From NCBI GenBank assembly GCA_026874595.1, contig CM049306.1:61574019-61638018 (forward strand): a stretch of 64,000 nt of DNA. Reading direction: 5' to 3'. Of this stretch, positions 10,540 to 21,583 are shown piece by piece. The translations under genes and the position numbers were made by a program. Origin of the DNA: Sipunculus nudus (lineage: Eukaryota; Annelida; Sipuncula; Golfingiida; Sipunculidae). The notes beneath the pieces were generated by a model, which was not told where the DNA came from, ran no database searches, and saw only the letters and a list, made by a program, of their open reading frames with translations. Position 1 is the stretch's first letter, and the number at the start of each line of letters is the position of its first letter.

Positions 10540-11960
10540 CATGCATTTTAGCTCAAGTTCATCAAGACCCATAAGCACACCAAATTTGATGACAATCCAT
10601 CCAGCCATTATAGTCAGAAATCTGGCAATTTGTGTGAGTTTTGCATTTTTTCTGGGGTGCTCAAACAGGGACTATAACGCAGAGAATATAGGTCACAGTA
10701 ACCTGGTTTCTGAGGAGAACTTTTGAGCATATCTCAGGAGGTCAAGTTAGAAGATTCTAGGTCAAATGGTTATGATTTGTGCCTTGCTTTGGTATCAAAT
10801 TTTCAATTATTCTTGGAGGTGCTTATAAGCCCCATAGCTATGAGAATATGGGTGACAGAGACCTAAATTTCAGGTTTCCAAGAAGACTTTCCATGGACCT
10901 CCCTGGAAGTCAAGTTAGAAGATTCTAGGTACAGTGGGTATGATTTGTGCCCTGTTAACAGACGACTGCATATTTAAAGGTTTCAAAAGTATAGAAAAAA
11001 ATTCTTAACAATTTTTAAAAGTCAAGGTGGCACCACAAGTCTGGAGAAACTGATGAAACACTCCACGATCAATATGCATGCAAAGAATGATGACAATCAA
11101 TGCATCAGTTGTTCAGATAATTGAGGCTTTTGTATCAAATTCTTGTCCGCTAATAGCTTTGAGGTTATGGGTAACAGAGACTTAGTTTCTGGTTTCTTTG
11201 GGGACTTTTCATGGACCTCCCTTGATGTCAAGTTGGAAGATCGAGGTCCAGTAATTACGATCTGTGCCCTGTTAACAGAAGACCACATCATTAAAGATCT
11301 CAAGAAAAGGAAAACCATCTGTAAAAAAAAATAAAAAAATCCAGGTTGCGCCACCAGTCTACAGGACATTGTAATCAATGCATTAGTTGTTCAGATACTT
11401 GAGCTTTTGTATAAAATTATTCTGGGGGGGGGGGGTACTTCGAAGCCCCATAGCTCAGAGGTTTAGGGTAACAGAGACCTAATTTTAGGTTTCCAAAGAG
11501 ACTTTTCATGGGCCTCCCTGCATGTCAAGATAAAAGATTCTAGGTCCAGTCGTTACGATTTGTGCCCTGTTAACAAATAAAGGCATCTTTATAGGTTTCA
11601 AAAATAGAGAAAAAAAAAAATCGTACAAAATCGAAAAAATACAGGTGGCGCCACCAATCTGCAGAAACTGATGAAACACTCCATGATCAATATCCATGCA
11701 AAGAATCATGGTGATCAAAGCACTAGTTGTTCAGATACTTGAGCTTTTGTATCAAATTTTCCATTATTCTAGGGGGTACTTTGGAGCCCCATACCTCAAT
11801 GGGTAACAATGGACTTCTCTGTCAAGTTAAAAGATTCCAGGGCCAGCGGTTACGATTTGTGCCTAGTTAACGGACGGACGGACAGATTGACGAACGGACG
11901 CCGGACAAAGGGTGATCGCTATAGCTCAGATGACTTTCAGTCAGCTGAGCTAATGAAACT
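10540..11960 (+). repeat. Four to five degenerate ~330-350 bp tandem repeats with terminal hairpin
   Basis: Successive units share GTCAAGTTAGAAGATTCTAG, GATTTGTGCCCTGTTAACAG, GGTTTCAAAA.TAGAGAAAAA, GGTGGC.CCAC.AGTCT and AGTTGTTCAGATACTTGAGC. They start near 10640, 10805, 11146, 11440 and 11780; the first and last are partial. The last ends in GACGGACGGACAGATTGACG...CGCCGGAC and a hairpin, TAGCTCAG (11922-11929) with CTGAGCTA (11945-11952). This terminus is a familiar dispersed repeat type in molluscan genomes. The several short frames inside are not genes. Confidence 0.8.
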
Positions 11961-12445
11961 GAAATATTTTTTATAAATCAATTTTTCAATTACTCAAAAT
12001 GTTTGATCCTCGGAAAAACAGAGACATAAATGTCCCCTTGAATCCCCCTTCAATCGTGCACCGTTTGCACACGAAGACCCGGGTAAACATATATTACAAA
12101 TATAGATGTGATATACATTTGTATATGTGCACACATGCATACATACATTAATAAGATAACCTTGATGGCAATCCAACTAGCCCGTTAAATACTTAATTTG
12201 TTTTTGGGAATAATTTCTAGTTAAAAATACGAAATTCTTTCAGTAATTTCTAAAATAATAGGGGACACTATATGGCGCAAAATGTATTGTATTTATTAAC
12301 TTACTTCCATACAGTTTCAAGTTATAAAGTTGCAGGAAAGTGCCTGCGAATGGAAGGTCTAACTCATGTTGGTATTACATGGTGAATCATAAAATGAATG
12401 GAGTGATTTATAAATGCATTTGATAAATATGTATATATACATAAG

Positions 12446-12448
<3 letters not shown>
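11961..12448. other. Non-coding stretch, nothing recognised
   Basis: AT-rich, no convincing frame or repeat. Confidence 0.5.

Positions 12449-12488
<40 letters not shown>
12449..12488. repeat. (AT)n microsatellite
   Basis: About 20 AT dinucleotides in a row. Confidence 0.95.
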
Positions 12489-12491
<3 letters not shown>

Positions 12492-13246
12492 GATATATGT
12501 ATCTGATAATTCATAGTAAAAATTCAGGTGAGGCAAACTTGTCAAGGTGTGGGAACATTTACTTGCTCCCTTGGCACATTTCCGCCATATAGCCGCAGTT
12601 TCGCAGGTTCTTCCTGATCACGATCGGCCAACTTGTTGTTTTAATGTTAGAGTGACAAGCCTCGTGTTGCATGTTCAAGCGGTAAAGATCTCATAAACTG
12701 TTTTGAAGAAGTGTAGTTTTCACTTTCTGATTCGACAATCTCTTTTTAACCATGGAGTGTGTTATATATTCCTGGTTTGCTACCCCTAACACGTTTCAAT
12801 ACTACATTACTAGATCTAAAAGAACAAAGGAAGATACATGACAGGCCATGAAAGAGAAAGTTACTCTATTCAGAAGCTATACATGCCATATACATGCTTA
12901 AAGTTGCCACCTAGGACATGGAGAAATTAAGTGTTGGGGGAACAACATGTATATGTTTACTATGGCTGGGAATTTGTCCAGCTAACGTTTTTTATTTTTG
13001 CTGAAAACAAATTATTATAGAAATAAGTTCCTATTCGTTACGTCTATTGTAAAGGGCGACAATGTTGCCCTCCAAATGAAGGTATACCAATGTGAACTTG
13101 CGAAGAAACTTGTATGTATAATCTCCTGGGTTAATATTTTTTTAGCAGTTGAATGGACCCCTGTGACGCTAAACCCGTCAAATACACAAGCACACACACA
13201 TCCACCTTCATCATGTTTATACCTTATTAGCAACCTTACTCGTACA

Positions 13247-13248
<2 letters not shown>
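12489..13248. other. Non-coding stretch, nothing recognised
   Basis: No frame longer than chance and no repeat recognised. Confidence 0.5.

Positions 13249-13324
<76 letters not shown>
13249..13324 (+). repeat. Compound (GT)n(GA)n microsatellite
   Basis: GT dinucleotides at 13249-13269 switch to GA dinucleotides through 13324. Confidence 0.97.
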
Positions 13325-13328
<4 letters not shown>

Positions 13329-13435
13329 GCTTGTCAGCGATTCGTAAAAATAAAATACTGATTACTTGTGAAATGTCTTTTTACTCACACAGTCTTTCGA
13401 GGTTAAGCGGACCTCTCGCAGCCCTCTCTGCTTAA

Positions 13436-13560
13436 CCCCCCCCCCCCCCATCCCATATGAATCTCTCAAGCCAGTCCTTAAACGTCTGAGTGGCGTACCC
13501 CCCCCCCCTCTCTCTCTCTCTCTCTTTCTAATTCTCTCTCTCTCTCTCTCTCTTACTCTC
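13436..13560 (+). repeat. Poly-C tracts and (CT)n microsatellite
   Basis: C14 at 13436-13449, C11 at 13498-13508, then imperfect CT dinucleotides to 13560. Confidence 0.95.
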
Positions 13561-14414
13561 TGTAGATGCATAGATATGTTGGTGTAAGTGTGGACATAAT
13601 TTATCTATCTGATTAAAAAAATCTATATGATATCACCCAGAAAAAAATAACGTCTTGCTTTGGCAAAGCGACACTATTTTAAGCGTAAGGTGCATGTGCA
13701 ACCTTCATTTGAAATGTCGTTGACCTAGTTGGAACCTTCTGACTATGAATACGGTATGTTCATGTTGCGGTATAAATTATTCTATGCAGCGAAATATGCA
13801 GATATATAGACCGTCCAGGGCGGTATCACTAGATTACAAACACTCCCCAGGATACAAATTCACATGATGTCAAACATCCCTTCAGTAACGATGGCTGGGC
13901 GACCCAGACGCTGTAAACAAATAAACAACCTATACAGCATGCTGTAGCTAAGGTGCCATTGAGAGAACACGTCCACGGACCGTGCTAACCCTGAAACGTA
14001 ACGTGTAGTCTTGGAAACTTGTCTCCCCCGTAAAGCACACTGCGTCCTTACATATGTGTTGATCATCTCCAAAACAGTGATCTTTGCGATGGTCATTAGG
14101 ATTCGGTTGCTCTTTCAACCCCCACTCAATCGGATCCTCGGCTTATTCAGAGCTGTGAATGAGACACTTTGTCCGCTTCTGCGTTAAGGTTGTGATGATT
14201 GGTGACACATCAAGAATTTTCATGGGACACGACGGTGTTACTCCGTGACTAAGCATTAATGCCCTCACAGACACAGACTAATTTGAGTTGCGTGTTTTCT
14301 GTTAAAAGCCGGCAGCATTAATATAACATGTTTCCCCTTCACAAATTCATTGGCTTATACTGTCATGGAAAATTTGGTGTCCCTTACAAATCCGACACTT
14401 GTACATTTCCTCTC
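13561..14414. other. Non-coding stretch, nothing recognised
   Basis: A minus frame at 13860-14096 lies in average-composition DNA and has no recognisable domain or splice context. Confidence 0.45.
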
Positions 14415-14421
14415 GCTCCCT

Positions 14422-14493
<72 letters not shown>
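14415..14493 (+). repeat. Compound (TCCC)n(TC)n(TA)n microsatellite
   Basis: TCCC repeats to about 14430, TC dinucleotides to 14467, then TA dinucleotides to 14493. Confidence 0.97.
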
Positions 14494-14654
14494 GCTATTT
14501 TCGTCTGCATTATGTTGTAGAGGTTTCTGTATTAGAGTTTCAATACCTGTTGATTAAATTTTGCATTTGGGTCCGTCCATCTAAAGGTATATGAATAAGT
14601 GCATGAGGCGCCGCAGACTCCAACCATCGAGAACATATTAAATGAAAACACAGT

Positions 14655-15285
14655 CCAACCTGTCTGAAAGACCACCTGTAAAATGCGGGCAACTGGCTGT
14701 AAAGACCATAAAAATCGAAATAACGCCTTTCCGCCTGTCTCTGGCAGGAAAACAATTGCTTGGAAAGGCATTTATCATTTTGTACCAATCCCTTGGAACG
14801 GTTAACACCTAGACGTTTTCCATATCAGTATCTGATAAGCAGGTTCAGCTGGTCCTACACTGCCTCCCTATATTTCCTATATTTTTCAATAAATATGGTC
14901 AAAAATGTCTCCTTCTTTCCGGCCGGCATATATGCCCTCATCCCTTATTTATTCCTGCACAACATGTTTCTGATATAACAGTCTTATACTATTGAAGACA
15001 ATAGCACTTTCGGCATACAAGTGTGCATGTAGGATGGCACGTAATATAACAGAATCGGGTTTACACTGAGCGAAGTGTGACTGAACGTTCGATATAACGG
15101 TAGGATGCATCTGTAGCAAAAATGCAAATTTTTCTGCGGGAATTTAACCCTGTATTTATGTGTTTCCGTTGGAAAAGTGAAAATTTCAAAGTATTACGAC
15201 CACTGACTGGATATGAGTCCCTTTCAAAATTCTGTTATATTGATAAAATCTGTGAAATACGACCACCTGGCTATTATGGATAATG
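14655..15285. mobile_element. Degraded cluster of GACCACCTG / TATAACAG inverted-repeat elements
   Basis: AACCTGTCTGAAAGACCACC (from 14657), CTGGCTGTAAAGACCA (14693), TATTACGACCACTGACTGG (15192) and ATACGACCACCTGGCTATTA (15257) are variants of one word. AATATAACAGAAT (15043-15055) and its exact complement ATTCTGTTATATT (15229-15241) form 13 bp inverted ends about 200 bp apart. This matches the look of short MITE-like repeats built from TATAACGACCACCTG-type words in invertebrates. Boundaries are uncertain. Confidence 0.4.
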
Positions 15286-15367
15286 GGCAGTTTTTTTTCG
15301 TACCAAAGCGATATATAAATAATAAATTAATTAACCTTCCTAATGCTGGTACTCTTTGTGCTAATCC

Positions 15368-15628
15368 TTGACCAGCGCTACCCGGTCGGTTAATTGCCCA
15401 TGCGTGGTCTCGTTCACTTGTACGGGCTTACAATTTGTTTTAATGGTGTGCGCATGTACCGATTATCGAACAGAGGCTGGTGATTTTGGCGGCACCTGGG
15501 CCAACCTTGTTCACGTTGACTTAGCAGGGCCACGTGCTGGCTCTCACGACCTGCTAATCCACACGAATGGATGTCTCCCGAAATCAATCTTGATCTTTGC
15601 CACCGTGGTTTGTCTTTCATCTATTTAG
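15368..15628 (+). pseudogene. Coding-like GC-richer island, unknown product
   Basis: Within an 86-codon frame, bases about 15450-15600 are distinctly GC-richer than the flanks and read ACTDYRTEAGDFGGTWANLV followed by a VDLAGPRAG stretch, a plausible protein composition. The ends of the frame are AT-rich and not protein-like, so only the middle might be coding or fossil. No splice sites of quality bracket it. A minus-strand frame over the same bases is less protein-like. I do not recognise a family. Confidence 0.15.
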
Positions 15629-16179
15629 TGCATTACATCAAAGGCTTTATTACAATGAGTGTATGACCTATGATGTTCCTAAGAAGCAATGATGTTAGTA
15701 ACCAGTGGCGTCATCAAATAATTTTGAGTCGTTCAGAGCACATTCATTTAGTCAGAAGGACTTCTATAAATATGAGTTCGAATTGCACCTTATCAGAATG
15801 AGTTTAGTGATTCACTTATTCACTACAATCCTCTTTTACATTCTATTTGTATTTTGTAAATTCCACTGTATTTCCGTTAATCGCTGCCCTACCGACGATA
15901 TGGGTACAATGTCTCGAAAGGCCATGCCAGCATGCTCAATGAATTAGAACTAAAAGAAGAACTCATTCAGATGGCTGAGAGTCAAGGGACAAGTTTAAAC
16001 TAATATTTTAATCAACTGTATACAAATTTATTTCATTCATATATCAACACATGAAACTGCATATACATGTATAAGTACAGTTTTACAAAATACATCTAAT
16101 TGATAGTCATAAAAGTGGCCTAATATGTATACTTCCGTCAAACATGTCATCTTGGTTTGTCCAGTTCCTAAATGTTCAG

Positions 16180-16253
16180 AACCTGTCTAATAAGACCACC
16201 TATCCATTACGACTCTTGAGCCTAGTCTCTTGGGTGGTCACATTAGACAGGTT
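16180..16253. repeat. 21 bp inverted repeat hairpin (AACCTGTCTAAT...GACCACC)
   Basis: AACCTGTCTAATAAGACCACC-type arm at 16180-16200 pairs with its complement at 16233-16253 (19 of 21 positions), around a 32 bp loop. The arm is the same word as at 14657, so both belong to one dispersed element family. Confidence 0.75.
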
Positions 16254-16550
16254 CGACTGTATATGAATATATTGTAGGTGAGTATACTAAAGAAGGTATT
16301 TTCAGTTCAAAAGAACAAGTCGCGAAATTAAACCATAAAAAAGATGACCGAATAAAGAAAAAATCGCGGATAATAACCCATATAAGTAAACCATGCACAG
16401 CATATTTACAAGCGATCTAACACTCCAGTGATCAGTGTAGTTTCCCCGTAGTGTATAGCTATCCATACGGAGCGTGACCTGTAATTACACACTCCGTTTC
16501 CTCTTGTCTACAGCCTTTATATTTATAGATAGTTATTTAACCTCACCGTG
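16254..16550. other. Non-coding stretch, nothing recognised
   Basis: No convincing frame or repeat. Confidence 0.5.
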
Positions 16551-16555
16551 ATGTG

Positions 16556-16641
16556 TATATAAAGGTGTATAACCTCACTATTAATAGATAACTCGCTGAC
16601 AATTCGCCGCCACTTAAAAGCTCTTGTCAGTCACAGTAAGT
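16556..16641 (+). promoter_or_regulatory. Possible TATA promoter with short first exon and splice donor
   Basis: TATATAAAGG at 16556-16565 is a good TATA box. About 30 bp downstream would be a start near 16586-16595, and 40-50 bp later ACA|GTAAGT at 16633-16641 is a strong 5' splice site. TAACCTCAC is present twice around the TATA box (about 16537 and 16570). The arrangement fits a gene with a short untranslated first exon, but AT-rich DNA makes TATA-like words common and no downstream exon was identified. Confidence 0.22.
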
Positions 16642-17275
16642 ACACACCTTTGGCCTTTCTTTGGCAGGAAGCAATTTCATTTTGTTTGTTTTATATATGA
16701 CTATATTATATATATATATATATGTAAAATTACGTAAAATAAAACTCATAGATGCATAACCGTATAATATCATCAGTTGTGAATATATGTTTTAGAAAAT
16801 AGTATTAATACAAACCTATATATTGCACTTTCAAATTAATCTCTTTCAATGCCGGAAACAAAAAGTAATTAATCAATCATTAGGGTTTACCAACGCGACG
16901 ACAATACCGTCGTCTATACAGTATCAAGCATGCTGCATTATACCTGTAAAATATAATGATACTGTTTTATATACATGTAAAACATACACATGTATACGCA
17001 ACCCCACTTGGTTCATTAAAGAAATGTTTTATTAGTGGCGTACCTGGAAAAAGTGTACAGTTTTCATTTTGATAATAATCTCTTCAAGTGTCGATACCTA
17101 CCCTCCTTGGTGATACTTTATCCAAAAATTACTCCTAGAACACGCTTAACGTGCCTTAATCCGGAAAACGTTTACTAAAATTCCGCAATTTTTTTTTTAC
17201 TTTACTTTTATAACCAGTGCTTGCTTTCATTTTCCTGCCTGTATCATATATGTGTCTATGTATATGTATATGAAT

Positions 17276-17282
<7 letters not shown>
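16642..17282. other. Non-coding stretch with short AT microsatellite
   Basis: A TA run lies at about 16702-16723. Nothing else was recognised. Confidence 0.5.
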
Positions 17283-17308
<26 letters not shown>

Positions 17309-17317
17309 AATATATAT
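17283..17317. repeat. (AT)n microsatellite
   Basis: AT dinucleotides with a few interruptions. Confidence 0.9.
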
Positions 17318-17441
17318 TCAAATCTAGAAAGAATGTATTTCTGTCGTTATAGCGTAATTTTATATAAGTTAATTGTCTCACAAATAAGGGATAAACGTTC
17401 AGTCTGCATAATCAATAAATATTATGTTTTAAGACCGGAGC

Positions 17442-17678
17442 CTAAGGTAATTTCTCTTTAAAGGAAAGTTGTCTAAATAAACTAAAATTTAATTCTCCTT
17501 TACGTGATAACTCAACTATCCTCAAAACTTCATTTAAATCTATGTGTGAGACTGTGTGATGTCTCACCACTGGCATCAAACCAACATGTAGACAGACGAA
17601 AAAAGAGACCTGAGTGAGAACATCACCTGTCCAGCCTGCATGGAGAAGATATGAAGGATCAAGATGTCTCATCGTCAA
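17442..17678 (-). pseudogene. Minus-strand coding-like frame, unknown product
   Basis: A 78-codon minus frame reads AGWTGDVLTQVSFFVCLHVG and later DLNEVLRIVELSRKGELNFS, both of ordinary protein composition despite AT-rich DNA. On the minus strand, TCTTCTCCATGCAG ends just before GCTGGACAG (AG at about 17636-17637), an acceptor-like context. No domain was recognised. It may be a fragment of a mobile element or a single exon. Confidence 0.2.
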
Positions 17679-17713
17679 TATGGAACCACCGCATTCTGCA
17701 CCAGTTTATTAAT

Positions 17714-17715
<2 letters not shown>

Positions 17716-17751
<36 letters not shown>

Positions 17752-17808
17752 CGAGAGAGAGAGCGAGAGAGAGAGAGTGTTTGTGTGTGTTTGTGTGAGT
17801 GTCTGTGT
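17716..17808 (+). repeat. Compound (GA)n(GT)n microsatellite
   Basis: Imperfect GA dinucleotides with GC interruptions to 17777, then GT-rich sequence to about 17808. Confidence 0.95.
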
Positions 17809-17854
17809 TGGTACAGGTTTGATGCCTTTGTACAATTATTCTTTATATATTTAA

Positions 17855-18235
17855 TTATTTGCAACAGTAAATTTCAGCCATTCTCAGACTTTTATAAACT
17901 ACATCGGGAGAAGGATTTTTGTTTTGTCTGACTGATTGATGTATCCGTTCATTGGTTGGGGGCATGCCGTGATATGTTGGGCTGATCTTTCTCTGGGCTG
18001 GTGGCGCCTGGGCCGCCGGCACCTCTTCAGCTGTGGTTAGATTGCTGGGGAACAATCCGCCACTAAGCCGTGTCTTATCAGATATAAACTGATATTGGCC
18101 CCACCACAATAGCCACGGGTGACTAAACGCCACCAAGAGTGCCTCGCCTTCAAGTAGGCCTTCCAGGAAGTAAGCTGCCGCGAATGCTAAGCTGCGCACA
18201 CCGCATACCTCCACGAAATCCGCACGGACCGTCAT
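17855..18235 (-). pseudogene. GC-rich minus-strand coding-like island with U2-like hairpin
   Basis: A 126-codon minus frame is the longest outside the repeats in this half. Its first two thirds are GC-rich against an AT-rich background and encode a hydrophobic part (SLAFAAAYFLEGLLEGEALL, then SHPWLLWWGQYQF) and a proline-rich part (AAQAPPAQ). The last third is AT-rich and not protein-like. Inside lies ATCAGTTTATATCTGATA (minus strand, 18076-18093), one base short of the ATCAGTTTAATATCTGATA stem-loop of U2 snRNA. The similarity does not extend further, and the sequence is itself a hairpin. The island could be an exon, a fossil transposon segment or a structured repeat. I do not recognise a family. 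Confidence 0.22.
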
Positions 18236-18322
18236 TTGTCGGACGGTAAAATATTACGCCTGGCACGAAGAGGAAGTTACAGTGTATGTAGGATGAATTG
18301 GTTTCAGGTTCATACAGATTCA

Positions 18323-18341
18323 GGGGGGGGGGGGGGGGGGG
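18323..18341 (+). repeat. G19 homopolymer
   Basis: Nineteen consecutive G bases. It creates Gly- and Pro-rich shadow frames. Confidence 0.98.
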
Positions 18342-18380
18342 CTTAAATTCCAACATTTTTGGGGCAATGAAAACGAACAA

Positions 18381-20012
18381 ATATATGGGACAAATGGTGA
18401 ATTCTGCTTCTTCTTATGTGGTGGACTGGAGATTGTCTCAACACGTAATGGGGAACCATCTCCGATCAGCATCACACTTGTGACCTTCAAGTGCATCAAG
18501 TGACCCTTCTCTCATAAGTGAATATTATAGCGGTAGATTTGACCGTTCCTGCTGCATTGTTACCTTTCCGAGGGGATAATGTAATTGGCATATTATTAAA
18601 AAATACCCCCTTTTGTTCCTCCTAGTAACGGTTTATGATGAGATACCTGTGTACGGTGCGTCAAGTTTTATAAATGGCTCTGGTGCAAAAAAGATCATGG
18701 CGGATTCTATCAGCCTTGCTGATTATAAACACCTAAATGTACCGAGAGTATTTAAAACTAACAGCAGTTTATGGTTTAAAGCAGTGTTCTTGTGTGCTTT
18801 GTAATGTAAAGGTTTTTTTTCAAGGTTTAATTCTAGATCAGCCAACTGAAAGTGACATAAGCTTTGGTTAAAAAGAGATGGTTATAACTTCTGTCCATCA
18901 GCTAACATCGGTCCGTTTGGTGGTCCATTAAAAAACAAAAAGCGACGGAATCAAACTTTTGTTTGGAAGGTTGCAGTTTACTCAAGGAATCCCAAAATCA
19001 GTTAAATGTTACATGGATACCTTTGACCATAGGTCCTTAATATCAAAATAAATGTAATAATTAGAATTGAGGAATTGCTGCATGATTTGCCATCAAATTT
19101 TCTCGGCTAATTGCCATCATATTTTAGAGAAGGAAATTTAAATGTAGAATGTTTTTAATTTTTTAAAATCATAAGAATGTTCGTCATCCTCATATGTTAC
19201 CATTATACCAAGCAGAGTTTGAACATAGTGACCTTTCCTGTAATTGAGAACTGTAGTAAACATATATGCAAAATGGTGACAGTACAGCATATCTACGTTT
19301 TAACATTTCTGCTTAGAAATTATCAATATAAAGATTTTTCAATTATTAGTAAAAAGAAATAGCAAGGTGGCATGCTTATTGATCAAACACAAGTATATAA
19401 AGGGATGCCATTTTGGTTAGCGAGTCTTTATTTTATGGTCAATATGCATAATAAATGCTAAAGCTGAGCGTTATTACCTAAGGGTGACCAGTTCATTCTT
19501 GATTGCTCGAGTGGTTGACATTTGTTTATTCCCAAAACACAGTGAGCTGTTTTTGACGTGATGGTGTCTTCGATATAGACTGTTGCCGCATGGAGGAAGT
19601 AAAGAAAACCTCAGCAGTCTCCTGGCACACAGATCAACGTTTCTTTCTACTTATGTTGTGTTTATAGAACAAAGATAAATACCGTGCTCTGTTGCCTATA
19701 TAATAGCACTTAGTATATGACAACAAAACATGATGAATTAATACTCCTATGTTTTGCTCTATAATGAAAAATCTTAATTTTGAACCGCACATTCATATTT
19801 TATATACGGAGCAGGAATTTTTCATTCAGTTCATACAGAGCTTTTAACCGACATGTTTGAAGGTTCATAAAGTTGATAAAAAAAACATGGTAAAGGATAC
19901 GGAATAATGTACAGAATTGTATAAGACAAAGACAGAACGGGAGAGAGGGATACAGAGAAACATAGACAGATGGAGATAGAAAGCCATAGATATCGTGGGA
20001 TGTAGACACTGT

Positions 20013-20015
<3 letters not shown>
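18381..20015. other. Non-coding stretch, nothing recognised
   Basis: AT-rich throughout, with frames of 60-70 codons and no repeat signature. Confidence 0.5.

Positions 20016-20069
<54 letters not shown>
20016..20069 (+). repeat. (GA)n microsatellite
   Basis: About 27 uninterrupted GA dinucleotides. Confidence 0.98.
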
Positions 20070-20071
<2 letters not shown>

Positions 20072-21512
20072 GTTGCGATGGATGGCAGAGAGAAAAGGCG
20101 GAAGTGCTGGTGATTTGTGCATAGCCTTTTTTATCACATGGCTATTTGATATCATTATTCAGGATATTTATGCATGAGAGAAACCACAAGTTGTGCAGGT
20201 TAGCACGTAAAATGTTCATAATCTTATTATGTTCACCAAATCAGCGTAGATCTATCAATGTAAACGAGTAAAAGGTTTTATATAAGGTTTTCTTTTCGTA
20301 TTTTAAAGGATCCAATATGGTTGTTCGATGAAGCTAACCCTAAACTTTTTAGGCGTCGCCCGTCTGAACAGAACAACCCTCTTAATCCCCCACTCCGTCA
20401 CGTCTCTCCTTTCTGCCAGACCCGCCGTATTACATTTCATCCTGCGCCGACCACGTGGTTTTAGCGCGAGCTAACGATATTCTTTCGCTGGGAGTTGACG
20501 GAACACCGAAGTAGCAATTAATTTTTTACCAGACACTTGGTTACCTGGAAAATTTTGTCCCCTCGAGCCATGGGTCAAGGTCTCACGCGGTATGTCGTCT
20601 GGCTTTGTTTGCAAAGTCAAAGGTCAAGGCCGTATCTTTTTCTGCCTCGCTCTGGGTATAGCCTTAGGCTCCCCGCTGTGTTGAGTAAATTTACCAGACA
20701 ACCTTGAGTTATAACGTGAGGCAATGAACGATATGCAAAGAAAATGTTTTTCCTGTCACTCTAAGAAAAAAAACGAACAGGCCGTTCACCTCAAATATAC
20801 ATGTATTTAAGCTGGCAATTCGCATGAATAACTGTTTATACACTCACTACATAAGTTACGACCTTGTACATGATACCACATTTCACAGGCAGGTAAGGCA
20901 AGCACAGCAACAGTTATTTATATCATTTACAGAAACCATTTTTTGTAACGCTTATATACACAAGTGTACCCACACACTTATCAATCCTGTCCTTCCTGGT
21001 CCTGTTGCTGTTACTGGGTTAAACGGTTAAGACACTTTTTTAAGGATCATAACATCCAACAAATCAATAAAAACATCTTTAACATATTTTAAACAATTGA
21101 ACATAATTTTTCCTTGAACTGAACCATGCAAATTCAATCCATTGTCTTGAATGAGTTTCGCTTCCATTGTGTCTACATCTCGATTCACGAAACCGTTCAC
21201 AAACCAATCAGAAAGACCAGATAAATCTGGAAACGCTCTTCACCATTTTGAAGAAGAAGAAAAAGATGCAAATATTTTCTTTTTATAATTATACAGCTGT
21301 TAGTAGAATGACAAAAAAAGTTCCAGTTGTTCCTTTATTTCATTCTATTTATAAGAGAGCATAACGTGTAAACAAACAGCTAATTCCATGTCAGAACTAG
21401 ATAAAAAACATGCTTCATAGATAGATAAAAGATTTTAAATGCATATATTATCTTCGCATACAAACGAGGAGCAAATAACCAAAATACTCTCATGCACATA
21501 CACCTGGCAAAA
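20070..21512. other. Non-coding stretch, average-composition patch at 20.33-20.70 kb
   Basis: The patch at 20330-20700 is GC-richer, with AAAGTCAAAGGTCAAGG near 20610 (two AGGTCA-like nuclear-receptor half-sites), but no frame of note. The rest is AT-rich. Confidence 0.4.
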
Positions 21513-21583
21513 CAATGCAGTGTCATAGTGATATACAGTATAGCCCTGAATGCAATGTTATAGTGATACAGTATTGCCCTGAT
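21513..21583 (+). repeat. Two-copy 36 bp tandem repeat
   Basis: ATGCAGTGTCATAGTGATAT...ACAGTATAGCCCTGA is followed directly by ATGCAATGTTATAGTGATAC...AGTATTGCCCTGA. Confidence 0.8.

Noticed and set aside
11881-11956. Helitron terminus
   Set aside because: The hairpin followed by CTAA-T is suggestive, but the CTAA is part of the stem and not ~10 bp downstream of it, and no TC 5' end or Rep/Hel gene is seen.
18076-18093. U2 snRNA gene or pseudogene
   Set aside because: Only an 18-base hairpin word matches. Flanking U2 sequence, including the branch-site recognition region upstream, is absent.
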